This document shows, in pieces, positions 1 to 8,565 of a stretch of 21,949 nucleotides of DNA. Source of the DNA: JBCFBK01 sp039679975 (GTDB taxonomy: Bacteria; Bacteroidota; Bacteroidia; Bacteroidales; Prolixibacteraceae); assembly GCA_039679975.1 (NCBI GenBank), contig JBDKTZ010000198.1, positions 1 to 21,949 of the forward strand. Reading direction: 5' to 3'. The notes under the pieces are model-generated. The model saw only the letters and a program-made list of their open reading frames with translations, made no database searches and had not been told where the DNA came from. A program made the translations under genes and the position numbers. Position 1 is the stretch's first letter. Each line of letters starts with the position of its first letter.

Positions 1-254
1 TCCCCCTCAAAGCCAATACCTATCTTGACGGACTTGGTCAATACATGACCTATGGGCTTTGCGAAAATTATGAAAATGCACGAAATGAAAACCTTTTGCC
101 CATCGGACTTGCGAAGGGCTGCAGATTAAAGAGAGACGTCGCGCAGGATCAATTCCTGACTTTCGACGACGTGGAGCTTCCAAAGGGAAGACTTTCAGAT
201 CAGCTATGGCAGGAGCAACAAAAGGCATTCCCGCCGTTAATGTCAGTAACCTGA
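1..254 (+). CDS. SAF-domain NAD(P)-dependent oxidoreductase, 3' end only
   Basis: This is the C-terminal 83 residues of a gene that begins before the window; the reading frame is open from base 3 to the TGA at 252-254. The visible part contains LPIGLAKGCRLKRDVAQDQ followed by LTFDDVELPKGRLSDQL. This is the pattern of the SAF domain that closes homoserine-dehydrogenase-like oxidoreductases often found in O-antigen and EPS clusters. The Rossmann domain is outside the window, so cofactor and substrate cannot be read. Such proteins commonly sit beside sugar-modifying methyltransferases, and one follows here after 140 bases. The family call rests on recalled motif resemblance. The exact role is unknown; it may help make an unusual deoxysugar or branched sugar. 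An internal ATG at 45 could be mistaken for a start, but the matching frame continues upstream to the edge. Confidence 0.7.
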   Translation, partial: PLKANTYLDGLGQYMTYGLCENYENARNENLLPIGLAKGCRLKRDVAQDQFLTFDDVELPKGRLSDQLWQEQQKAFPPLMSVT

Positions 255-300
255 TCAACTTAAAGTTTCCCGCGCAGATAAGAAACAGATTAAACCAACT

Positions 301-332
301 CCTGATTTTCGGGCATAAAGCTGAAAATCCGG
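301..332 (+). other. hairpin in the spacer before the methyltransferase gene
   Basis: CCTGATTTTC at 301-310 can pair with GAAAATCCGG at 323-332 (nine of ten pairs), with a 12-base loop. It lies in the 140-base spacer after the oxidoreductase stop. No T-run follows, so it does not look like a strong intrinsic terminator. It could be an attenuator, an RNA processing site or chance. Confidence 0.25.
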
Positions 333-394
333 ACTTATAACATCCACTCAAAAAATAAGTATGATAAATTTTTACCAATTTAATTTCAAATCCT

Positions 395-1570
395 ATGAAA
401 AGAAGCAGTTGTCCCAGTTGCTTTGGGAAAAATATCCGGAACTTTTTCTATATTCAAAATGCACCAAGTAAAAGCCTGATCACGATCAAAGATCATAAGG
501 AAGCGATGTCAATTCCCCGAAGAAATATTTCTTTGGCTTTTTGTTCTGATTGCGGCTTTATATTTAACAGCATTTTTGACACCAGTCTCGATCATTATAC
601 GCACGGATACGAAGATCAGCAGGGATATTCCGCCACTTTCAATCAATTCATCAGCAATGTATCCAAACGTGTCATTGAAAAATACGATGTAATTGGGAAA
701 GATGTCGTAGAAATCGGATGCGGTAAAGGTGACTTCCTGAATCTGGTATGCGAATTAGGTCACAACAGGGGTATTGGAATTGATCCTGCTTTTGTTCCCG
801 GTCGGATCACTCCGAATCCAAATCTGAAATTCATCCCGGAATTTTATTCGGTGAAACATAAGGATCTTCCCAAAGACATGATTACCTGCCGGCACACGCT
901 GGAGCATATTCCGTTAACGAACAAATTCCTGGCAACAGTACGTAAGTCAATTCCGGACAATAAAGAAGTAACTGTTTTCTTCGAGGTGCCCAATGTTGTA
1001 CGAATCCTTGATATTTCAGCGTTCTGGGACATCTTTTATGAACATTGCTCCTATTTTAGTCCAGGTTCCCTGGCCCGCCTTTTTAGAAAAAATTATTTTG
1101 AAGTACTTGACCTCTACCTGGAATATGATAAACAATATTTATTTATTGAGGCGCGCCCCACAACTGTAAGATCAACTTCCATTCACCCGATCGAGGAGAG
1201 TGTTGATGATTTAAACGCGCACGTCGATGAATTCGTAGTAAAAATTAACCGGCATCTTACCTTCTGGAGGACACGACTCGGCCAGTACAAAGAAATGAAT
1301 AAAAATGTAGTAATCTGGGGAGGAGGGTCCAAATCAGTCGGTTTTCTGTCACAGTTTGATGATCTGAAACTGATTAAGCATGTCGTTGATATTAATCCGC
1401 ACATGCAGGGTAACTTTATTCCCGGCATCGGTATTCAATACATATCGCCCGACGCGTTGACGCAAATCAAACCGGATGTACTGCTGATCATGAACGGTAT
1501 ATACAAACGGGAAATCAGTAAAATGCTTGAGGAAAGAGGGCTTCACCCTGAATTAATCTGCCTGGAATAA
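395..1570 (+). CDS. class I SAM-dependent methyltransferase (sugar C-methyltransferase type)
   Basis: A 391-residue protein with the three-part build of sugar C-methyltransferases such as TylCIII and TcaB9. The N-terminal zinc-ribbon-like part has CPSC (Cys6, Cys9) and CSDC (Cys50, Cys53). The central SAM-binding Rossmann fold has motif I VVEIGCGKGDF at 104-114, the acidic end of strand two at GIGID 126-130, and HTLEHI at 167-172. The family's YEHxSYFS motif is at 215-222, where the Tyr and His are thought to act in deprotonating the sugar. The C-terminal second Rossmann-like domain has VVIWGGGSKSVGFL at 305-318. Length is near the family's usual ~400. It follows the SAF-domain oxidoreductase and lies 22 bases before the first glycosyltransferase, which suggests a C-methylated or otherwise modified sugar in the polymer. 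The substrate cannot be told from sequence, and some family members act on other nucleotide-sugar derivatives. Confidence 0.85.
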   Translation: MKRSSCPSCFGKNIRNFFYIQNAPSKSLITIKDHKEAMSIPRRNISLAFCSDCGFIFNSIFDTSLDHYTHGYEDQQGYSATFNQFISNVSKRVIEKYDVIGKDVVEIGCGKGDFLNLVCELGHNRGIGIDPAFVPGRITPNPNLKFIPEFYSVKHKDLPKDMITCRHTLEHIPLTNKFLATVRKSIPDNKEVTVFFEVPNVVRILDISAFWDIFYEHCSYFSPGSLARLFRKNYFEVLDLYLEYDKQYLFIEARPTTVRSTSIHPIEESVDDLNAHVDEFVVKINRHLTFWRTRLGQYKEMNKNVVIWGGGSKSVGFLSQFDDLKLIKHVVDINPHMQGNFIPGIGIQYISPDALTQIKPDVLLIMNGIYKREISKMLEERGLHPELICLE

Positions 1571-1592
1571 GATACTATTCAATCAATGAATT

Positions 1593-2501
1593 ATGATCTT
1601 TACAATCGCAATACCGACCTATAACAACTGCAACGTAGTAAGATCGGCGGTTGAGAGTTGCATCAATCAGGATTTTAAGCTTGATTATGAAGTCCTTGTC
1701 GTAAATAATCATTGTACCGACAACACCCAGAAGGTGCTGGACGAGTATGAAGGAAAAATCCGCGTCGTGATTAATCCCCAAACTGTTACGCCGGCCGAGA
1801 ATCATAATATCTGCATCCGGGAGGCTAAAGGCGATTATATTGTTTTCTGCCATTCAGATGACCGGATTTTACCAGATGCCTTGACTAAATTTTACAATAT
1901 CATTGAAAAAAGAGGCTTCCCAAAAAAATATGTTCTCTGGGGTCGAAGCATGTACCGGGATTATTTTTTTAACTGGAGAAAAACAGGGCTGCAAATTGAT
2001 CAGATATGTTCCGGATTAGATTGCTTTAAAGCATTTTTTGCCGGGGGGTTGGCCCCCACGGGAACCTGTTACAGCAGAAAAAGTTTTATGGAAGCCGGCG
2101 GCTTTATCTATGTTGAACATCGTGTGGCCCCAATCGATATGATTGTACTGTGGAGACTTGTACTCCGTCATTTTGAATTTGAAATGACCGGCCATATCTT
2201 CTTTATCAGAGAATTCGCCAGTACAGTCGTTGAACTTGCCACGAAAGAATGGTTAAGTTCTGCCATTGAAGCCGTTGACCGGTTTCTGAAAGTTATCACG
2301 GAAGAGGAACGAAGAATGTTTGTAGGTTATGTGAGAAGTTCCGGTACAAACAACTTTGAAACTTATCTTGCTTTTATGAAAACAGGACTGGTTCCAAGAG
2401 GGTACCTGATGAGGAATCTGATGATCCATGCGGCAAATAAACCTCTGAGTATTTTCCATAAAAATTTCTGGAAAATGCTTTGGAAAATCACCGCATGGTA
2501 A
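1593..2501 (+). CDS. GT2 family glycosyltransferase, first of a tandem pair
   Basis: A 302-residue GT-A fold enzyme. It opens with FTIAIPTYNN (3-12), has the usual acidic metal-binding site as HSDD at 87-90, and has the acceptor-side segment GGLAPTGTCYSRKSFMEAGG about 150-170. It should transfer one sugar from a nucleotide donor onto the lipid-linked repeat unit at the inner membrane face. The usual VDDxSxD donor motif reads VNNHCTD (37-43), with both aspartates replaced by asparagine. The downstream neighbour is a clear paralogue with about half of residues identical by eye and the same NN replacement. No signal peptide is seen; the C-terminus ends in a basic, aromatic stretch (HKNFWKMLWKITAW) that may touch the membrane. 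Donor and linkage are unknown. Confidence 0.88.
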   Translation: MIFTIAIPTYNNCNVVRSAVESCINQDFKLDYEVLVVNNHCTDNTQKVLDEYEGKIRVVINPQTVTPAENHNICIREAKGDYIVFCHSDDRILPDALTKFYNIIEKRGFPKKYVLWGRSMYRDYFFNWRKTGLQIDQICSGLDCFKAFFAGGLAPTGTCYSRKSFMEAGGFIYVEHRVAPIDMIVLWRLVLRHFEFEMTGHIFFIREFASTVVELATKEWLSSAIEAVDRFLKVITEEERRMFVGYVRSSGTNNFETYLAFMKTGLVPRGYLMRNLMIHAANKPLSIFHKNFWKMLWKITAW

Positions 2502-2569
2502 ACAGGATCTTTGCCGGAAAACCTTTTCCCCCAAAAGCATACATATAACTCGTTAATAAAAAAGAGGTT

Positions 2570-3439
2570 ATGATCTTTTCGATCGTCATTCCGACATATA
2601 ACCATGCCGATACGCTTCGAAAATCAATTGAAAGCGCATTGAACCAAAAGTTTGATCAGGAATATGAAATTTTCATTGCGAACAATAACAGTTCCGATCA
2701 CACAGAGGACGTCCTGAATCTGTTTAAGAACAGCATCAGGGTCATCAGGAATGCTCAAACCGTATCACTAATCGAAAACCATAACGTCTGCCTTCGGGAG
2801 GCAAAGGGTGATTATATCATTTTTTGTCATTCGGATGACCTGCTGTTACCCGATGCCTTGGCGAGTTATTATCAAAAGCTGAAACTTCGCAACTTTCCTG
2901 ACAAGTATGTGCTTTGGGGGAAAAGCGTATTCCGTGATTTTCAGCAAAACTGGGAAAAATCCGGGCTGGGACTGGAACAGATTTCGCAGGGGAAACATAT
3001 TTTCCAGGCTTTTATGACCGGCGGACTTACTCCTTCAGGTACCTGTTTTTCAAGAAGAAGTTTTTTGGAAGCAGGCGGTTATATCGTTACCGATACAGTC
3101 ATTGCTCCTTCAGATATGGTCAGTATGTGGCGTCTTATTCTCAATGATTTTCAGTTTGAAATGTCAGGAAGACAGTTTTTTATTCGGGAGTATGCCAGTA
3201 CGGCAACTGAACGTTCAAGAAAAGAATGGACGGAGGCGAAAAAGATCGCGGTGAAAAATTTCCTGGACGTAAGCAAACCCCTTGAAATTGAAACGTTCAA
3301 AAAATGTATTACTGAAATAGAAGATCTGGACACCACGACCTTATTGGCATTGAGAAATAACAAACTGGTAGATTTTTTTACAACGGTAAGGCATTTCTCA
3401 AAGAAGCTATTGAAAAAAGAGAGATACTTTTTCTCCTAA
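2570..3439 (+). CDS. GT2 family glycosyltransferase, second of a tandem pair
   Basis: A 289-residue GT2 enzyme colinear with the preceding gene. Shared blocks include ENHN plus REAKGDYI and FCHSDD (HSDD at 87-90), KYVLWG, GGLTPSGTCFSRRSFLEAGG, and FFIREYAST. The donor loop reads ANNNSSD instead of VDDGSTD, matching its neighbour. The pair looks like a gene duplication that diverged, mainly after residue 220. The start is set by the ATG at 2570 behind AAAAAAGAGGTT, one of the few purine-rich ribosome-site-like stretches here, and it matches the paralogue's start exactly. It probably adds a sugar to the same polymer, perhaps with a different acceptor. Donor specificity is not visible. Confidence 0.88.
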   Translation: MIFSIVIPTYNHADTLRKSIESALNQKFDQEYEIFIANNNSSDHTEDVLNLFKNSIRVIRNAQTVSLIENHNVCLREAKGDYIIFCHSDDLLLPDALASYYQKLKLRNFPDKYVLWGKSVFRDFQQNWEKSGLGLEQISQGKHIFQAFMTGGLTPSGTCFSRRSFLEAGGYIVTDTVIAPSDMVSMWRLILNDFQFEMSGRQFFIREYASTATERSRKEWTEAKKIAVKNFLDVSKPLEIETFKKCITEIEDLDTTTLLALRNNKLVDFFTTVRHFSKKLLKKERYFFS

Positions 3440-3514
3440 AAACCGGACAGCAGATTCAAACCTGTTCTCATCACCTTTTAAAATACAATTCTATAATTTA
3501 AATCTGCGATCCAA

Positions 3515-5008
3515 ATGTCTTCAATTAAAAAATCAATAGGTACCGGAATCTTTTACACAGCGCTGGCCAAATACTCCAATATCGTCATATCGATCATCGT
3601 CACGGCTGTTCTGGCGCGCTTGCTGACTCCGCCCGAATACGGGATCGTCGCGATCGTAATGGTCTTTATTACATTCTTTACCTATCTCGCCGACTTTGGA
3701 ATCGGGCCGGCACTCATTCAAAATAAAGACCTTGAAAAAGAAGATATTGAATCCATCTTTTCAGTCTCTATAATGATCGCCCTGACTCTGTCGCTGCTAT
3801 TTTATCTCAGCGCAGGATTGATCAGCAGGTTTTATTCCAATCCGGAATTACTAAACATTGCCCGGTGGCTTTCACTTTCAGTTCTGATTTTTACGATTAA
3901 CGTCGTTCCAAGCGCTTTAAATAAAAAAGAACTGAAGTTCAAGCAACTGGGAATCATCTCGGTCGTGGTACAGGTCGTTAGCGGGATAATAGCTATCGTT
4001 CTTGCCTTGTTCGGCTTTAGTTATTATGCGTTAATATTCAGGGCAATAATCAGCGGGCTATTTCTTTTTTTCGGCAGCTATTATCTAAACCCGGTAAAGC
4101 TCGCGTTTCACATCAGGTGGCAATCCATTCTAAAGATCTGGAGGTTCTCAACCTACCAGTTCCTGTTCAACTTTATCAATTATTTCGCACGAAACACAGA
4201 CAATTTGTTAATCGGAAAATTCTTTGGCTCCGCTATGCTCGGTTATTATGACAAGGCCTTCAGTTTAATGCTCATGCCTGTACAGAACCTGACCCATGTT
4301 ATTACCCCGGTTTTACACCCTGTTTTATCAGACTATCAGGATCGTAAGGATAAAATATACAACTCTTTTATCACATTGACCCGCATCTTGACTACGATTG
4401 GCTTTCCTCTATCTGTTTTGCTGTATTTCACAGGAGAAGAGGTGATCTACTTGTTTTACGGGTCACAATGGACACAAAGTGTTCCCGTGTTTCAGGTATT
4501 GGCAATTATCATCGGACTTGAGATCTTATTGAGCAGTACCGGTTCATTTTTTCAATCAGCCAACCGTGCTGATCTGCTCTTCCTGTCGGGAGTTATTACG
4601 TCCACACTGATCGTGTTGGGCGTGATCTATGGTATTTTCATTGCCAAGAGCCTGCTTGGTGTAGCTGTAGGGATCGTGGTAGCCCGCGTATTAAATTTCT
4701 TCGTAAGCATTTATCTTCTGATCAGAAAGACGCTGGACTCTCCCGTGTCAAAATTTTTCATGGAACTGGGTTCGCCTTTTTTTATCAGTCTGGTTGTTTT
4801 ATTGGCAAATCTGATGTTCAGACAAGTGACCATTGAAAATATTTATATCAGCCTTATACTCAAGCTGGCAGTTAGTTTTGCAGCATTTATGGCTGCCTTT
4901 ATCTGTTCAAAAAAGAACCGGACGTTGATCAGCAATCTGATCAATGGAGTTATGGCCCGGATAAGGAGCACTTCAAAATTCGCAACTCACTATTCCAAAT
5001 TCCTATAA
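3515..5008 (+). CDS. Wzx-type repeat-unit flippase (MOP superfamily)
   Basis: A 497-residue, strongly hydrophobic protein with about 12-14 predicted membrane helices. It begins with an N-terminus typical of the WzxC-like branch of polysaccharide exporters (GTGIFYTALAKYSNIVIS, then VLARLLTPPEYGIVAIVMV and LADFGIGPALIQNKDL). FFGSAMLGYYDKAFSLMLMP near 237-256 and the following VITPVLHPVLSDYQDR are also characteristic. It should move the undecaprenyl-diphosphate-linked repeat unit across the inner membrane. Its length matches the ~480-500 usual for this branch. It lies between the paired GT2 genes and the Wzy-type gene, giving the Wzx/Wzy-dependent pathway. A wzx symbol is a role name here; sequence divergence in this family prevents a firm orthology call. 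Confidence 0.88.
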   Translation: MSSIKKSIGTGIFYTALAKYSNIVISIIVTAVLARLLTPPEYGIVAIVMVFITFFTYLADFGIGPALIQNKDLEKEDIESIFSVSIMIALTLSLLFYLSAGLISRFYSNPELLNIARWLSLSVLIFTINVVPSALNKKELKFKQLGIISVVVQVVSGIIAIVLALFGFSYYALIFRAIISGLFLFFGSYYLNPVKLAFHIRWQSILKIWRFSTYQFLFNFINYFARNTDNLLIGKFFGSAMLGYYDKAFSLMLMPVQNLTHVITPVLHPVLSDYQDRKDKIYNSFITLTRILTTIGFPLSVLLYFTGEEVIYLFYGSQWTQSVPVFQVLAIIIGLEILLSSTGSFFQSANRADLLFLSGVITSTLIVLGVIYGIFIAKSLLGVAVGIVVARVLNFFVSIYLLIRKTLDSPVSKFFMELGSPFFISLVVLLANLMFRQVTIENIYISLILKLAVSFAAFMAAFICSKKNRTLISNLINGVMARIRSTSKFATHYSKFL

Positions 5009-5055
5009 AGAAAAAGCTTAATTGCATCAGCGTAATCTTCAATAATCTGAATCGG

Positions 5056-6324
5056 ATGATAACGTATCTAATCATAATTCTCTACAATCTGTTCGACATG
5101 ATCAGGATCCCCCTGGTCGGACAGTTGAAACTGAACGAGGTGATCGTTCTTTTATTTCTGCCGTTTTATTACAAGTCAAATGAATTCACCAAATACAACC
5201 TGCTGGGGAAAATTACACTGACTCTGCTGGTGCTGTTCGTGTTTCAGGTCGTCACAGACATTTTTGTCGTGGAATCTGCTCCTGTTGACTATTTGAGAGG
5301 CTGGTCCCAAACGATTATCAGTGTGGTATCTGTAATTTTTTTATTTAAGATTCTGAATGGCTATAAAGCGATCACCTTATTCATCATTACGTCTGCGGTG
5401 AGGCTTCTTATTTCGGACCCTATGGGAGTTGACCTGAATTCAAACGAAATGGCCTTTTTTAAGTTCCGTCTTGCACCTATGATCACCCAGGTGTTATTTG
5501 CCATTGCCATTTTCCTCCATATGAAAGGGAAAACGAAGATCATACCGGTCATGTTCTTTATCTTTGGGCTGGTAAGTCTGGCAATGGACTCAAGGTCAAG
5601 AGGCCTGATTATGATTCTGTCGGCAATTTTTCTTTACCTTTTTTATTCAGGGTTCAAATTCAGGAGAGCATATATAGTTGGCGGCGCATTAATCCTGATC
5701 GTTGTTTTTCAGACCATGTACATCTTTTATGTGAATGCCACGTTAAGCGGGGCACTTGGAGGAGAACATGCCCGGGAACAATTGAAACGCATTGAAAACC
5801 CATACAATCCTTTTAATCTGCTCGTAACAGGCCGGGGAGAAGCTTTTGCTGCGATCGAAGCCATCAAGGATGCCCCTTTATTCGGACATGGTTCGTGGGC
5901 TAAAGACAAAACATTAAAATATTATAAGATTGTTCTGAAATACCACGATGAAGAGTATAATACAGATAAGGCAAAAATAGAGGCGGGCCTGATTCCCAGT
6001 CATTCCATATTTCTGGGAGCGTGGGTTAATTATGGCTGGTTTGCTTTTTTGGCCGTGGTTTATCTCTTTTATCTGCTGATGAAAATGGCGGTCTCGCTGA
6101 TAAAAGACGGACAGTCGATGCCAATTTATCCGATTTTTATTCCAATGACAATTGCGACGATCTGGATGTTTCTGTTTTCACCTTTTCAGCACATCAGGTT
6201 CAGCGTTCCTCAAACCGCGGCCATTTTTCTGACGTCATATTACCTTTTACAGCAAATGAAAACCGGGCTTCAACCCGGAACAGAGAAGATGAAACAAGGA
6301 GAGCCGCAGATTGCAGGCGTATGA
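5056..6324 (+). CDS. Wzy / O-antigen ligase-like membrane polymerase
   Basis: A 422-residue polytopic membrane protein with about 10-12 hydrophobic segments. A long loop around 225-315 carries GRGEAF (259-264) and IKDAPLFGHGS (270-280). It is followed by PSHSIFLGAWVNYG (314-327), which is the Wzy_C-type signature of O-antigen ligases and polymerases. DSRSRGLI at 178-184 is the usual arginine-containing segment before the second half. In a locus with a flippase it most likely polymerises flipped repeat units in the periplasm. A ligase role is possible, but the cluster context favours Wzy. It ends in a short soluble tail. The next gene follows after 112 bases. Wzy proteins diverge fast, so the call rests on topology, the loop motif and the neighbours. 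Confidence 0.85.
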   Translation: MITYLIIILYNLFDMIRIPLVGQLKLNEVIVLLFLPFYYKSNEFTKYNLLGKITLTLLVLFVFQVVTDIFVVESAPVDYLRGWSQTIISVVSVIFLFKILNGYKAITLFIITSAVRLLISDPMGVDLNSNEMAFFKFRLAPMITQVLFAIAIFLHMKGKTKIIPVMFFIFGLVSLAMDSRSRGLIMILSAIFLYLFYSGFKFRRAYIVGGALILIVVFQTMYIFYVNATLSGALGGEHAREQLKRIENPYNPFNLLVTGRGEAFAAIEAIKDAPLFGHGSWAKDKTLKYYKIVLKYHDEEYNTDKAKIEAGLIPSHSIFLGAWVNYGWFAFLAVVYLFYLLMKMAVSLIKDGQSMPIYPIFIPMTIATIWMFLFSPFQHIRFSVPQTAAIFLTSYYLLQQMKTGLQPGTEKMKQGEPQIAGV

Positions 6325-6436
6325 GGTAAATACAAGGAACGAAACAAACCTATTGCACCGGACATCGCGGAGGATAGGTGGTGGTTTTCAAAAACGTGTA
6401 GTTCCATTCGCCCGCTAAAAGACAAATTATTATACT

Positions 6437-7687
6437 ATGAACATTCTTCATCTGATCTCAGGTGACCTGCATGGCGGAGCCGCAAAGGGAGCATATTGGC
6501 TGCATCAAAGTCTCCTTGAGCAGGGGGTCAATTCCAAAGTGCTCACCAATGCGTTGGATTCACTGGGAGATCAATCGGTGAGCAGTATTAACTCAACAAG
6601 CTGGCAACGTTTTAAAAATGGGATCATCCACCAGATCGATAAATCTGTTTTAAAGCTTTATCCGCACCGTGAAAAACAAATTTTCAGTTCGGCGCTGGCG
6701 GGATATAATTTTCTCTCGCACCCCTCCTATCATTGGGCAGACATTATTCACCTGCACTGGATAAACGGAGGAATGGTCAATGTGAAGCACTTATCAAAAA
6801 TCAAAAAGCCTGTCGTGTGGACGCTTCGCGACATGTGGCCCATGACTGGCGGTTGTCATTACAGCTTAACCTGCGACCGGTATAAAATTGGTTGCGGAAA
6901 ATGCGTGCAATTAAAAAGCAGTAATAATCATGATCTTTCAAGGATCAATTTCAAAAGGAAGCAAAAGTTTCTTCCCAGGGAGTGTGTTTATGTAGGGATC
7001 AGTCCCTGGCTGGCAAATACGGCGAAGGAGAGCAAGCTTCTAAAAGAACGCGATGTCAGGATGATCTTCAATAACGTAAGCAGCTCGGAGTTTTTTCCCC
7101 TCGATAAGCAACTGGCAAGAACGGTACTGCAAATCGACACGCCCAAAAAGATCATATTGGCAGGCGCCCAGAAGATTACCGATCCTTATAAAGGATTTGA
7201 CCGGTTTTTGGATGCCGTATCGCGTCTAAGCCCTTCCGAGTATTTTATCGTGTTCTTTGGAAGAATACCGGGTGAAGAAGCGGCTAAAACAGGTTTGGAG
7301 TATAAGAGTTTCGGCTTTGTCCACGACACAGTTACCCTCCGGCTATTATATTCGGCTGCTGACATCTTCGTCGCGCCAAGCCTGATGGATGCTTTCGGCA
7401 AAACTTTAGTTGAATCATTGGCGTGCGGCACACCTGTCGTTTGTTTTGATGCGACGGGACCAAAGACGATTGTCGATCACAAACAGAACGGATACAAGGC
7501 AGTTCCATATGATCCGGAAGACTTAAGACGCGGAATCGAATGGGTTGCCCATTCAGACAATTACCCCCAGCTTGTAAAAAGTGCAAGAGAAAAAGCTATA
7601 CAATTATATGACGCCAGGCTTATTGCAAGACAGTATCATCAGCTATATCTCGAAATACTTAACAAGGAGGAAAAACATACCTCCTGA
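6437..7687 (+). CDS. GT4 family glycosyltransferase, WcaC-like
   Basis: A 416-residue GT-B enzyme. The N-terminal acceptor domain opens with NILHLISGDLHGGAAKGAY, whose glycine-rich loop is typical of GT4. The donor domain carries DAFGKTLVESLACGTPVVCF (318-337), the E-x7-E region with Asp318 in place of the first Glu and Glu326 as the second. A cysteine-rich insert, TLRDMWPMTGGCHYSLTC then GCGKC, has Cys140, Cys146, Cys153 and Cys156. That insert is shared by colanic-acid WcaC-type enzymes in EPS clusters and may bind a metal. It should add a sugar to the lipid-linked repeat unit at the cytoplasmic face. No signal peptide is seen. It starts 112 bases after the Wzy-type gene and may begin a sub-operon, but I see no promoter there. 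Confidence 0.87.
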   Translation: MNILHLISGDLHGGAAKGAYWLHQSLLEQGVNSKVLTNALDSLGDQSVSSINSTSWQRFKNGIIHQIDKSVLKLYPHREKQIFSSALAGYNFLSHPSYHWADIIHLHWINGGMVNVKHLSKIKKPVVWTLRDMWPMTGGCHYSLTCDRYKIGCGKCVQLKSSNNHDLSRINFKRKQKFLPRECVYVGISPWLANTAKESKLLKERDVRMIFNNVSSSEFFPLDKQLARTVLQIDTPKKIILAGAQKITDPYKGFDRFLDAVSRLSPSEYFIVFFGRIPGEEAAKTGLEYKSFGFVHDTVTLRLLYSAADIFVAPSLMDAFGKTLVESLACGTPVVCFDATGPKTIVDHKQNGYKAVPYDPEDLRRGIEWVAHSDNYPQLVKSAREKAIQLYDARLIARQYHQLYLEILNKEEKHTS

Positions 7688-7755
7688 TTTTCTCAGATTG
7701 GAAGCATTTACGTCAATACCTGATCAACAACGAAAACCTTAATCAGAACAAAAAC

Positions 7756-8565
7756 ATGAGCTTTCCCGACACTTTAGTAGTCACCGCGACATTAGGAACA
7801 AGGCCTTCACTATCCAGGACCATTGAGTCTGTAAAAAAAATAGGAGGAAACAGGGTCAAACATGTAATTGTAGCGCCTGCCCATGCCTGTCAGCGTATCA
7901 GGGAAAAGTACCCTCACCTCACTGTTTTACAGGAACCTGCCAATTGTAAAGGAATTTATCCCGCACTGAATTTCGGGCTAAAAGCATACGCAAAAAATTA
8001 TCAATATCTGACCTATATTAATGATGACGACTTCTGGTATCCCTCATTTCAAACGCTATTCCAGGTGATAGACCATCACAACGTCGACATTGTCTACGGA
8101 CGGGTAAATTTTGTTGATGTCAATGGTAATGTCACCGGAGAACAGGCCTCCTCCCCCAGATACCAGGACTTTGGGAATCTGCTGCATAAGGAAGTAGTCC
8201 TGTTCACGCAACAGGCCACGCTTACCCGCAGTGATTTGTTCCTTCAGATAGGAGGCTTCGATGAAAACTTTAAATTAGTTTCCGACACCAAATTTTGGCT
8301 GGAAGCTCTTCATTCGGGGGCGAAATTCAGGTATGTCGATAAGATTTGCGCGGCCTATACGATGCAGATCGGGCAATTGAGCTCAAACAAGGCACTGCAA
8401 AAGGAAGAACACGAACAATTGGTTCTCATGAATGAAATTGCAAATCCTTTCCGTGTGATGCTCAATGTTCTGTTCTTCCGACTGTGGAATCTTAGGATTT
8501 ATTATAAACGTTATAAGAATAAGCTTCCGCATGGCCCTATAAATTACTTAATGCAAAAGCGATGA
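7756..8565 (+). CDS. GT2-like glycosyltransferase
   Basis: A 269-residue GT-A type protein. It begins PDTLVVTATLGTRPSLSRTI, with an early strand and a turn unlike the usual TYNxxxxL start. The metal site is YINDDDFWYP (88-96). The fold continues with DIVYGRVNFVDVNG and IGGFDENFKLVSDTKFWLEA, which is typical of GT2 enzymes that use an Asp in the ED/D-W position as catalytic base. The standard VDDGSTD donor loop is missing, replaced by IVAPAHACQRI (38-48), so it is a divergent member. It probably transfers one sugar of the repeat unit. Its stop overlaps the start of the broken acyltransferase by four bases (ATGA), which suggests the two were once translationally coupled. Confidence 0.8.
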   Translation: MSFPDTLVVTATLGTRPSLSRTIESVKKIGGNRVKHVIVAPAHACQRIREKYPHLTVLQEPANCKGIYPALNFGLKAYAKNYQYLTYINDDDFWYPSFQTLFQVIDHHNVDIVYGRVNFVDVNGNVTGEQASSPRYQDFGNLLHKEVVLFTQQATLTRSDLFLQIGGFDENFKLVSDTKFWLEALHSGAKFRYVDKICAAYTMQIGQLSSNKALQKEEHEQLVLMNEIANPFRVMLNVLFFRLWNLRIYYKRYKNKLPHGPINYLMQKR

